From positions 1 through 64,000 of the forward strand of contig UPXR01000003.1 of assembly GCA_900557365.1 (NCBI GenBank): a DNA stretch of 64,000 bases, in the 5' to 3' direction. The notes under the pieces were generated by a model. That model saw only the letters and a list, made by a program, of their open reading frames with translations, had not been told where the DNA came from and did no database searches. Origin of the DNA: an uncultured Dialister sp. Lineage in GTDB: Bacteria; Bacillota_C; Negativicutes; Veillonellales; Dialisteraceae. Of this stretch, positions 8,879 to 16,213 are shown piece after piece. Within the stretch, counting starts at the first letter, position 1. The number at the start of each line of letters is the position of its first letter. The translations under genes and the position numbers were made by a program.

Positions 8879-8984
8879 TTCATAGAACTCTCCCGTCCGC
8901 CCTCCGGGACAGCGTCAAATCCCGCAAAATCCCGGTCTCCTTATCTATGCCCACTGCCGCTTCACGGATTCCTCCGATATTCAG

Positions 8985-9018
8985 AAAAAGAGCCGGTCGG
9001 TCTATCCGGCTCTTTTTT
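8985..9018 (-). terminator. Bidirectional-type terminator after larA
   Basis: AAAAAGAGCCGG pairs with CCGGCTCTTTTTT around a nine-base loop, with A/T runs on both sides. It lies 46 bases beyond the stop of the minus-strand LarA-like gene. Confidence 0.85.
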
Positions 9019-9063
9019 CTGAATGAATTGGTAAAATCGGTGCATCAGGTATTTACCGGGTCC

Positions 9064-10311
9064 TCATTCCAGCATGGGAAGTGTCGATCCGCCCAGAGGA
9101 ATGACATATACTTCTGCGTCTTTTCCCATTTTATCCAAGGCAGCGTCCACGGCCGTCTGCATATCACGGAAAGGCGTCATATTGGCCTTGCGCACCTGTT
9201 CCTCCTCCATGTCTGTCACCAGGTAAATGCTGCATTTCTTCTGAACCAGCGCCAGCGCCGCCGATTTATGTCCGCCCAGTTCAAAATGCTCATGAATGGC
9301 TTTCACCCGATCATCCGGCGTTTCATAATTCCGGATCCATTTTTCGAATACATCACTGCCGTAGCCTTCCTTGCAGGAAGCGGAAACAACCATGACACCG
9401 CCTTCCCGGACCGCATGTTTTGCATTATCGATAGCCTTCTGTGCCTGATACAGACTGATATCCTTCGGGTAACCTCCGGCAGAAACGATGACGACATCTG
9501 CAGGGTGCCCGATTTTTATTTTGTAAATGCCGTCCAGAAAATGACAGGCTTTCCGATGCGCCTGAATCCGGTCTCCTGCCGCCGCAAAGGCAATTTTTTT
9601 ATGATCATCCAGAACCACATTCACAATAAAGTCGACCGGGCATAAATCATAAGTTCTTTCCATATCCTCCCGTACGGGATTCCCTTCCAGATGCCCTGCA
9701 TAGGCGCCGTCCCGGATCATGTTTTTATGATTGGACTGGATAGACGCCCGGGAAGCCACACCGGGCATCAGGGCCTTCATGCCTCCGCTGTACCCCGCGA
9801 AATAATGGTATTCCACATTTCCCAGAAGAATGCGCCGGTCTGCCCTGACCACCTCGGAAAAAATATCCACGGAAGTGCCGTTCGGGCAGGTTCCCAGATG
9901 GATGCAGTCCTCCGGATCGCTTTCTATACAGCGAAAATTCTCATATACCTTGTCCCCCAACAGACGTCTTTTTTCTTCTTCCGTCTGTTTTCTGTGCGAT
10001 CCCAGGCCGAAGACAATGGTTACATCTTCCTTACGGCACCCTGCCTTTTCCAACTCCTCCCACACACAGGGAATGACAATCCCGGAAGGCATCGGCCGGG
10101 TTACATCACTGGTAATAATAACTACCTTTTCTCCGGGTTTTACGATATCCGAAAGCTTTTCCGTTCCGATCGGATGCGCCAGTGCGTCCCGGACTTCCTC
10201 CGTTTCCGACTCTGCAGCAGGACACTGCATCGGATACAGCTCTGCCGGATGATGAGAATCATCTACATGAAATGAAACCAGGTCTTTCCCATATTTGATG
10301 CTGAATTCCAT
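9064..10311 (-). CDS. larA: LarA-like nickel-pincer racemase/epimerase
   Basis: A member of the LarA family, which uses a nickel-pincer nucleotide to racemise lactate or epimerise related 2-hydroxyacids. The 415-residue protein keeps the known ligands: His106 in GLGSHRKQTEEE, His169 in EYHYFAGYSGGMK, Lys179 (covalent cofactor lysine) and His195 in SNHKNM. Spacing matches L. plantarum LarA (His108, His174, Lys184, His200). The ATG at 10311 follows AAGGAGG by four bases; an upstream in-frame extension has no site. No larB, larC or larE cofactor genes are nearby, so the cofactor must be made from elsewhere. The family includes many enzymes with other substrates, so lactate is likely but unproven. 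Confidence 0.85.
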   Translation of the reverse strand: MEFSIKYGKDLVSFHVDDSHHPAELYPMQCPAAESETEEVRDALAHPIGTEKLSDIVKPGEKVVIITSDVTRPMPSGIVIPCVWEELEKAGCRKEDVTIVFGLGSHRKQTEEEKRRLLGDKVYENFRCIESDPEDCIHLGTCPNGTSVDIFSEVVRADRRILLGNVEYHYFAGYSGGMKALMPGVASRASIQSNHKNMIRDGAYAGHLEGNPVREDMERTYDLCPVDFIVNVVLDDHKKIAFAAAGDRIQAHRKACHFLDGIYKIKIGHPADVVIVSAGGYPKDISLYQAQKAIDNAKHAVREGGVMVVSASCKEGYGSDVFEKWIRNYETPDDRVKAIHEHFELGGHKSAALALVQKKCSIYLVTDMEEEQVRKANMTPFRDMQTAVDAALDKMGKDAEVYVIPLGGSTLPMLE

Positions 10312-10360
10312 GATTCCTCCTTCTGCAAAACTGCTGATGTAAATCATATCCCATAAACCA

Positions 10361-10375
10361 TACTACATATTAGTA
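10361..10375. promoter_or_regulatory. Small dyad in the larA leader, possible operator
   Basis: TACTA (10361-10365) and TAGTA (10371-10375) form an inverted repeat with a five-base spacer, just downstream of the predicted larA start of transcription. The arms are short, so chance is possible. Confidence 0.25.
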
Positions 10376-10394
10376 ATACTTACATCTTAATTAT

Positions 10395-10422
10395 ACTATA
10401 TCTTCTTCCGCGATCCTGTAAA
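10395..10422 (-). promoter_or_regulatory. Promoter of larA
   Basis: On the minus strand, TTTACA (10417-10422), a 16-base spacer and TATAGT (10395-10400). It is back-to-back with the serC promoter, 16 bases apart, so the two start regions could influence one another. Confidence 0.55.
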
Positions 10423-10438
10423 TTTTTATAAAAAATCC

Positions 10439-10467
10439 TTGACAAGAATCAGCAATGCGCCTATAAT
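10439..10467 (+). promoter_or_regulatory. Consensus promoter of the serine operon
   Basis: TTGACA (10439-10444), a 17-base spacer and TATAAT (10462-10467): a perfect match to the housekeeping promoter. It reads into the T-box leader of serC. Confidence 0.9.
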
Positions 10468-10473
10468 CCAAGC

Positions 10474-10776
10474 ATAAGCAAAAGCCAATGACGAAGAAGG
10501 GATACGGATTCTTTTTCCAGAGAGTCAGCATTTCGGTGTAAGCTGATAAAAGAGCTTTATCTTTCCGCTTCGGAGACATAGGTGAAGAATCTATCGGGTA
10601 TGCCCGTTACAGCAAATCAAAGATGGCTGAAAGGCAATTTGGGTGGTATCGCGGGTGCTCTCGTCCCTTAGAGGATGAGAGCCTTTTTATTTCCCCTATC
10701 TCCAGGTCCTTTCTGCTAAATTGGGTGGCACCGCGAGAAAAGAGAAGCTCGTCCCATGGGACGTCTTCTCTTTTTC
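10474..10776 (+). promoter_or_regulatory. Ser-specific T-box with two antiterminator/terminator modules
   Basis: One Stem I is present: AGAGAG at 10519-10524 and specifier TCC (Ser) at 10564-10566, followed by GCTTCGGAG. It is followed by two complete decision modules. Module 1 has T-box GGGTGGTATCGCG at 10641-10653 and terminator GCTCTCGTCC/GGATGAGAGC with T-run at 10657-10688. Module 2 has T-box GGGTGGCACCGCG at 10723-10735 and terminator with CGTCCC/GGGACG core and T-run ending 10776. Only about 34 bases separate terminator 1 from T-box 2, too few for a second Stem I. Uncharged tRNA-Ser should allow readthrough into serC. Confidence 0.88.
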
Positions 10777-10794
10777 TATTTCGGGAGGAAAAAA

Positions 10795-11865
10795 ATGAAA
10801 CGAGTATACAACTTTAATGCAGGCCCATCCCCTATGCCGCTGGAAGTACTGGAAGAACTCCAGCAGGATCTGACCGATTTTCGGAATACCGGTATGGGCA
10901 TCACGGAAATTTCCCACCGTTCCAATGAATTCCAGGATATGCTGGATGAAACGAAAGCGGACCTTCATGAGCTGATGCATCTCGGTGAAAATTATAAAAT
11001 CGTTTTCATCCAGGGCGGCGGCACCATGCAGTTCCTCATGACGGCAGCCAATTTCCTTCATACAAAAGGCGCCTATGCCGACACAGGTGTGTGGACCCAA
11101 AAGGCAAAGAAAACCGCCGCCTTCTTCGGAGAGGTCTATGATGCCTCCTCCGCCGCAGACAAAGATTATTCCTACATTCCCGATACGGTTCAGATCCGGC
11201 CGGATACAGATTACCTCTATCTCTGCTCCAATAACACCATCTACGGAACAGAATACAAGGATTTCCCCAAAACAGACATTCCCATCATAGCAGACATGTC
11301 CTCCGATATTCTTTCCAGAGAAATTGACTTCAACCGGTTCAGTCTTATCTGGGCAGGCATTCAGAAAAATCTGGGCGCCGCAGGATGCGCCTTTGCAGCC
11401 ATCCGGGAAGATTTTCTGGAAAAAGCAAGAACCAATATTCCGGAATACCTGCAGTACCGCACCTTTGTTGCAAAGGATTCCACCTATAATACCCCTCCGG
11501 TATTCTGCATCTATACACTGAATCGAATGCTCCACTGGATCAAGGGACAGGGCGGACTCCCTGCGGTGGAAGAACGAAATAAACGCAAAGCACAAATGAT
11601 TTACGACGTCATCGATGCCAGTGACGGCTTCTATAAGGGGCATGCAGAGAAAAAGGACAGAAGCCGCATGAATATCACCTTCAATCTGGCCGATTCGGCT
11701 ATGGAAAAGGATTTCATCGCCCAAGCCAGGGAAAATGATTTTGTCGGAATAAAAGGCCACCGTCTCATCGGCGGTCTCCGGATATCTCTGTACAATGCAG
11801 TCACACCGGAAGCGGCCTCTGCCCTGGCGGAATTCATGAAGGAATATGCCTGGAAGAACGGATAA
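10795..11865 (+). CDS. serC: Phosphoserine aminotransferase
   Basis: PLP enzyme converting 3-phosphohydroxypyruvate and glutamate to 3-phosphoserine and 2-oxoglutarate, the second step of serine synthesis; cytoplasmic. The 356-residue product has the SerC N-terminus YNFNAGPSPMP, a GGGTMQF phosphate-binding stretch and the PLP lysine in GIQKNLGAAG; length is normal. The ATG at 10795 follows GGGAGG by seven bases; the frame is open upstream but runs into the T-box terminator. It is first in the serC-serA-phosphatase operon and controlled by the Ser T-box. Confidence 0.96.
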   Translation: MKRVYNFNAGPSPMPLEVLEELQQDLTDFRNTGMGITEISHRSNEFQDMLDETKADLHELMHLGENYKIVFIQGGGTMQFLMTAANFLHTKGAYADTGVWTQKAKKTAAFFGEVYDASSAADKDYSYIPDTVQIRPDTDYLYLCSNNTIYGTEYKDFPKTDIPIIADMSSDILSREIDFNRFSLIWAGIQKNLGAAGCAFAAIREDFLEKARTNIPEYLQYRTFVAKDSTYNTPPVFCIYTLNRMLHWIKGQGGLPAVEERNKRKAQMIYDVIDASDGFYKGHAEKKDRSRMNITFNLADSAMEKDFIAQARENDFVGIKGHRLIGGLRISLYNAVTPEAASALAEFMKEYAWKNG

Positions 11866-11959
11866 TTCCGGAGGAAAGCCGCCGGGCTTCTGCCCCGATC
11901 TTTTCCAATCAGAAAACAGAATCTAACAGTATCTATAGAAATCAAGGGAGGAATTTATT

Positions 11960-13549
11960 ATGTATCGTATTTTCATTACCAAGGACGTAGCCAAGGAAGC
12001 CCGTGAATTACTGGAAAAAGAATTCATTGTCGATATCCGGGACAATATGACGGAAGATGAACTGTGCAAAGCCATCGCCGATTATGACGCCATCATCACC
12101 CGAAGCCAGACAAAGGTCACCGCCAAGGTCATTCAGGCCGCAAAAAATCTGAAGGTCATCGGCCGCGCCGGTGTCGGAATCGACGGAATCGACATCAAGG
12201 AAGCCACCAAGAGAGGCATTACCGTCGTCAATACACCGGAATCCAACACCATTGCCGCCTGCGAACACACCATCGCCCTGATGCTCGCCATGACCCGCCA
12301 CATCCCCCAGGCACATCAGTCCATTATGGAAGGCCGCTGGGACCGCAAAAGCTTCACCGGCATCCAGCTTCTGGATAAGACCGTAGGCATCATCGGCGTC
12401 GGCCGTGTCGGCTCCAATGTCGCCAAGCGTCTCCAGGCCTTCAATATGAAAACCATCGGATACGATCCTTATATCCCGGCAGAAAGAGGCAAGCAGCTCG
12501 GTGTCGAACTGGTGGATCTGGATACTCTGCTGAGGGAATCGGACTATATCACCCTTCATACACCGCTTACCGATGAAACACGGGGCATGATCGGCGCTGC
12601 AGAAATCGCAAAAATGAAGGACGGCGTCCGCCTGGTCAATGCTTCCCGCGGAGCCGTTGTCGATATTCAGGCTCTGGCAGAAGCACTGAAATCCGGCAAG
12701 GTAGCCGGTGCGGGCATCGATGTATGGCCCAATGAACCGCTCACTGCGGAAAACAACCCCTTCCTGGGCATGACCAATGTGGCACTCACACCGCATCTGG
12801 GGGCTTCCACAAAAGAAGCTCAGGCCGGCGTTGCTACCGATGTTGCCATCGGTGTAGCACAGGCACTTCACGGAGAACCGGTTGCCACTGCTGTAAATGC
12901 TTCCCCCATTACAAAGGCTACGCTCCATGTCATCCAGCCTTATTTCGACCTTTGCGAAAGAATGGGCAATATTGCCATTGATCTTGCCGGCGGCCGTATT
13001 TCCGGCATAAACGTGGAATATACAGGTGAACTGACAGAAACGGAAACCGCTCCTCTCACCACCGCCGTTCTGAAAGGTCTTCTTACCCCTGTCCTCCAGC
13101 AGACCGTAAACTTTGTCAACGCAAGAAATATTGCGGAAGAACGTCATATGGAAATCCGGGAAATCAAAGCCAAGAAAGGCCATTACTTTACCAATACCAT
13201 TTCCGTCACGGTGGATACCGACAAAGGAACTCACCGCATCACCGGCGCTCTCTTCGACCGCAAGGAAGCCAAGATTGTTTCCATTGACCGTTTCCGTGTA
13301 GATCTGGAACCGAAGGGCTGCTTCATCATTGCTCCCCATGAAGACAAACCGGGCATGATCGGCCAGGTGGCTTCTGTTCTGGGCAAGGCAGGCGTCAATA
13401 TCAACGGCATGCAGGTCGGTGCTTCCCTGGATAAAGGCATCAATGTCATGGCCGTTGCCGTGGACAGGGACATTCCCACTGCCGTCATCCCTGCTCTGAT
13501 GAACATCGACGGCATCAAGGATATCAAAGTCATCCATTGTGAACACTGA
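11960..13549 (+). CDS. serA: D-3-phosphoglycerate dehydrogenase
   Basis: NAD-dependent oxidation of 3-phosphoglycerate to 3-phosphohydroxypyruvate, the committed step of serine synthesis. The 529 residues are the long form. Residues 1-315 hold the catalytic and Rossmann domains, with VGIIGVGRVGSNVAKRL, the substrate arginine region VNASRGAVVD and the catalytic-histidine motif TPHLGAST. About 320-450 is an allosteric substrate-binding-type domain, and 455-529 an ACT domain (GMIGQVASVLGKAGVNINGMQVG), suggesting serine feedback. GGGAGGAA precedes the ATG. It lies 94 bases after serC and 12 before the phosphatase. Confidence 0.96.
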   Translation: MYRIFITKDVAKEARELLEKEFIVDIRDNMTEDELCKAIADYDAIITRSQTKVTAKVIQAAKNLKVIGRAGVGIDGIDIKEATKRGITVVNTPESNTIAACEHTIALMLAMTRHIPQAHQSIMEGRWDRKSFTGIQLLDKTVGIIGVGRVGSNVAKRLQAFNMKTIGYDPYIPAERGKQLGVELVDLDTLLRESDYITLHTPLTDETRGMIGAAEIAKMKDGVRLVNASRGAVVDIQALAEALKSGKVAGAGIDVWPNEPLTAENNPFLGMTNVALTPHLGASTKEAQAGVATDVAIGVAQALHGEPVATAVNASPITKATLHVIQPYFDLCERMGNIAIDLAGGRISGINVEYTGELTETETAPLTTAVLKGLLTPVLQQTVNFVNARNIAEERHMEIREIKAKKGHYFTNTISVTVDTDKGTHRITGALFDRKEAKIVSIDRFRVDLEPKGCFIIAPHEDKPGMIGQVASVLGKAGVNINGMQVGASLDKGINVMAVAVDRDIPTAVIPALMNIDGIKDIKVIHCEH

Positions 13550-13561
13550 GAAGGAGTCGCT

Positions 13562-14200
13562 ATGCTTCGAATCATTTTGCTCCGCCACGGAGAAACGCTG
13601 TGGAACATTGAAGGCCGTTTCCAGGGGCAGGAAGACACTGCACTTTCCGAAAGAGGACTGGCACAGGGACATGCACTGGCTCTGGCCCTGAAAGACATCT
13701 CCATTGATGCTGCGGTCTCCTCTCCTCTGCAGCGGTCCTATCTGACCTGCAAAATGGCCGCAGATGAACACGGAATCCCCGTCAAAAAGGACCCCCGCCT
13801 CACGGAGATCTCCCACGGAAAATGGGAAGGAATCCGGGCCGATGAAATCCTTCAGCTGTATCCCCGGGAATTTGCATTATGGCATACCCATCCGGAGCAG
13901 GTACAGATGCCGGACGGAGAATCCCTGGAGGATGTCCGCCGAAGAGCCCGCGCCGCCTTTGATGAGTATACAAAAACATACGACGGAAAAACTCTTCTCG
14001 TCGCCGCTCATGACGCCGTCAATAAGGTCATCCTCTGCGATCTTATGGGACTCGGAATGGATCATTTCTGGCAGATCAAGCAGGACAACTGCTGCATCAA
14101 TGTCGTAGAATACGACAGCGGCACATGGCGGCTCGTCAATCTGAACGTCACCGGCCACCTGGGCTATCTGATAAGCGGCATCGAGCAGAAGGGCCTGTAA
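13562..14200 (+). CDS. Histidine phosphatase family protein, probable phosphoserine phosphatase
   Basis: A 212-residue member of the phosphoglycerate-mutase-like histidine phosphatase superfamily. The phosphohistidine motif LLRHGETLWN is at residues 6-15; SPLQRSYLT and EISHGKWEG follow, and the second catalytic histidine is in VAAHDAVNK. It starts 12 bases after serA behind AAGGAG. Cofactor-independent phosphoserine phosphatases of this family (PspA type) are known to replace HAD-type SerB. Position as third gene behind serC and serA makes that role likely. A general sugar-phosphatase or alpha-ribazole phosphatase activity cannot be excluded by sequence. Confidence 0.85.
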   Translation: MLRIILLRHGETLWNIEGRFQGQEDTALSERGLAQGHALALALKDISIDAAVSSPLQRSYLTCKMAADEHGIPVKKDPRLTEISHGKWEGIRADEILQLYPREFALWHTHPEQVQMPDGESLEDVRRRARAAFDEYTKTYDGKTLLVAAHDAVNKVILCDLMGLGMDHFWQIKQDNCCINVVEYDSGTWRLVNLNVTGHLGYLISGIEQKGL

Positions 14201-14230
14201 AAAGCTTCCCGTTTTTTCGGATTTCCCACA

Positions 14231-14288
14231 AAAAAAGCATGCACAGTGCGGAAAAACAAAGTACAGTTTTTCCCATGTGCATGCTTTT
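14231..14288 (+). terminator. Bidirectional terminator after the serine operon
   Basis: AAAAAGCATGCACA pairs with TGTGCATGCTTTT, with an inner GGAAAAAC/GTTTTTCC stem. T-runs flank it in both directions, so it can also end the minus-strand gene at 14381. Confidence 0.85.
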
Positions 14289-14380
14289 CGATTGCTGCCG
14301 ATCCATTGATCCGATCTGCTTTCCCTGAAATTCTGCCCTTTCGTGCGGCGGATATTTTCCCCTGCCCCAAAAAAGGCTTT

Positions 14381-15007
14381 TCAATAATTCATTCCCGTCT
14401 TCGGTGTACTGTCCGGCTGATTGTTTCCAGAAAGATTATTCGGTATATCCGTAGGTACTCTCTTATAGGGGAAACTCTTTTGGATCTGTTTCATGATATC
14501 ATCCATGATGTATTCATTCCTCACAAACCCTTCATCCTCGATTTCGAAGTAGGTGCCCCGGTCCCGGCGGGCTTCGCTTTCTCCGTTCTTTATCGTGTAA
14601 ATATCCACAATGGCCCGGGTGCTGATAATATTGTCTCCGAAATCAAACAAAGACCGGCGGACGACATACTGCTGCCACAGTGCCACCTGCGGAAAAACGA
14701 CGATATCCGCACCGCTCTGCTTTTGAATTTCCGAAAGCAGAGCCGGAGAAATCGGCTTTCCTGCATAGGACATATCGTCAATCAGACGGTAATAGGGATA
14801 GCGGAAAATTTCCTTCATGGACTTATTGACATAAGCCGCCGCAAAATCTCCCTGTCCGCGGTATGATGCGGGAATCAGGAGCACCGTTCTTGTGTTCTCA
14901 AAATAGCCGAGCCGACGATTGGTTTCCGCCGCACTTTCCGCCGATGCAGTAACTCCCGCAAAAAGCAGCAGAAGAAGCGCCGTCATAAAAGCTATGATTC
15001 TTTTCAT
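14381..15007 (-). CDS. Secreted protein of unknown function
   Basis: A 208-residue protein with a clear signal peptide: MKR, about 16 hydrophobic residues, then ASAES as the probable cleavage region. The mature part alternates beta and helix and includes VLLIPASYRGQGDF, YYRLIDD, GADIVVFPQVALWQQY and IVDIYTIKNG. This looks like the small CsgG/TolB-N type alpha-beta fold of periplasmic proteins, but the match is impressionistic. There is no lipobox. AAGGAGG lies eight bases before the start. The gene is monocistronic between two terminators. I do not recognise a named family. Confidence 0.75.
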   Translation of the reverse strand: MKRIIAFMTALLLLLFAGVTASAESAAETNRRLGYFENTRTVLLIPASYRGQGDFAAAYVNKSMKEIFRYPYYRLIDDMSYAGKPISPALLSEIQKQSGADIVVFPQVALWQQYVVRRSLFDFGDNIISTRAIVDIYTIKNGESEARRDRGTYFEIEDEGFVRNEYIMDDIMKQIQKSFPYKRVPTDIPNNLSGNNQPDSTPKTGMNY

Positions 15008-15047
15008 CCGTAAAACCTCCTTTTCCTATCCTGTTTTCTCTCCTGTA

Positions 15048-15078
15048 AAAAAGGAGCTGCCTGAAAGCAGCTCCTTTT
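15048..15078 (-). terminator. Terminator of the LysR gene
   Basis: On the minus strand AAGGAGCTGC, loop TTTCAG, GCAGCTCCTT and then a T-run. It begins two bases beyond the LysR stop. Confidence 0.85.
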
Positions 15079-15079
15079 G

Positions 15080-15946
15080 TTACTTATGGAAATAGCTTCG
15101 GATGTAATCCACAAAGATTTTGACCGGTGTAGACTGCATCATTGCTTCCTTGTAAATCAGATGGCTGGGCCGCAGGATCGGATGCCGCTGTTTATCATAA
15201 ATCATCTGCCGGTCCACCTCGGGAGCACACCGCGGAAGAAGATCTGCCGGAATCAGGGAATGTCCCAGCCCCTGATTGACGATTTCCACGCAGGTCAGAC
15301 AGTCGGACACTGTCAGCATAAAATGAGGAGATTCTTCAAAATTCTGCCGCCACCAGCGGGTGCGAAGCTCATCCAGGGAAGGATCGCTCCGATATCGAAT
15401 GGACGGCCGCTCCGGCAGTGTATCAAAATCAATCTTATCTGCCGAGATCAGGTACAGCGGCGCATCCTCCAGCAGGATATCCGCATCGGGCCATTCCTGA
15501 TTGCCGCGGACAATCGCCAGATGAATGTCCTCCTTCTTGACCAGCTTCACCAGACGGTCGCTTGTATCTGTGGTCAGGGAAATCTCAATATCGCTGTATT
15601 TATCGACAAATCCTTTCAGAATTCCCGGCATATGGGACTGTGCAAAGGATTGGCTGGCGCCGATACGAAGTACTCCGGAAATGGAATTCGGTTCATGCGT
15701 TACATAGTTCTTCATATCCTGATACTGCTGCAGTTCCTTTTCCGCAAAGGAAAAAAGACGGTTCCCTGCATCAGTAAAATGAACGCCCTTATTGGTCCGA
15801 ATAAATAAGGGACATCCGATTTCCTTTTCCATCTGACTCAGACGATAGGTAAGGGACGGCTGGGTCATAAAAAGGCGTTTTGCCACCTTATTGATACTTC
15901 TTTCTTCCCGAAGATAGATGAGAATTTTCCAGTCCGTATTGTTCAT
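15080..15946 (-). CDS. LysR family transcriptional regulator
   Basis: DNA-binding regulator of 288 residues. Residues 1-60 hold the winged helix-turn-helix (INKVAKRLFMTQPSLTYRLSQMEKEIG, then FTDAG), and about 90-285 the periplasmic-binding-protein-like effector domain. The ATG at 15946 is chosen because AGGGG lies seven bases upstream; an ATG nine codons earlier has no site. It diverges from the helicase gene at 16214 across 267 bases of AT-rich DNA. The effector and target are unknown; autoregulation is usual for the family. Confidence 0.9.
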   Translation of the reverse strand: MNNTDWKILIYLREERSINKVAKRLFMTQPSLTYRLSQMEKEIGCPLFIRTNKGVHFTDAGNRLFSFAEKELQQYQDMKNYVTHEPNSISGVLRIGASQSFAQSHMPGILKGFVDKYSDIEISLTTDTSDRLVKLVKKEDIHLAIVRGNQEWPDADILLEDAPLYLISADKIDFDTLPERPSIRYRSDPSLDELRTRWWRQNFEESPHFMLTVSDCLTCVEIVNQGLGHSLIPADLLPRCAPEVDRQMIYDKQRHPILRPSHLIYKEAMMQSTPVKIFVDYIRSYFHK

Positions 15947-15991
15947 AACGATGCCCCTTGCTTCAAACCCCATTAAAAACAGTAGGTTATA

Positions 15992-16017
15992 AAAATAATC
16001 TAGTATAAAATTATTTT
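15992..16017. promoter_or_regulatory. AT-rich dyad, possible LysR operator
   Basis: AAAATAAT (15992-15999) and ATTATTTT (16010-16017) form an inverted repeat just upstream of the LysR gene. In DNA this AT-rich such dyads occur by chance. The rest of the 15947-16213 gap shows only a possible -10 (TATACT, 16173-16178) for the helicase gene, with no good -35. Confidence 0.25.
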
Positions 16018-16213
16018 ATTACATTATATCATACAATTCCCCGCCTCTGCATGATGAAAATAAAGATTTTTTTCGATATTAAAAATAAAAAATGAAGAGA
16101 AACTGCCTTCCGCCTTTCAGGAAATCCACCGCCGGCACCGTAAAGGACTTTTTTTCTCCTTCTGACGGCTGCTATACTATTTTCATACCATTGCAGGAGC
16201 AGCAGGAGGACTT

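Noticed and set aside
12008..13816. A 600-codon open frame antisense to serA and the phosphatase gene
   Set aside because: It is a shadow of GC-biased third positions in serA; the protein shows no family motif and it has no ribosome binding site. The same applies to the long antisense frames over the decarboxylase (31579-33402), the helicase, smc and prfC.
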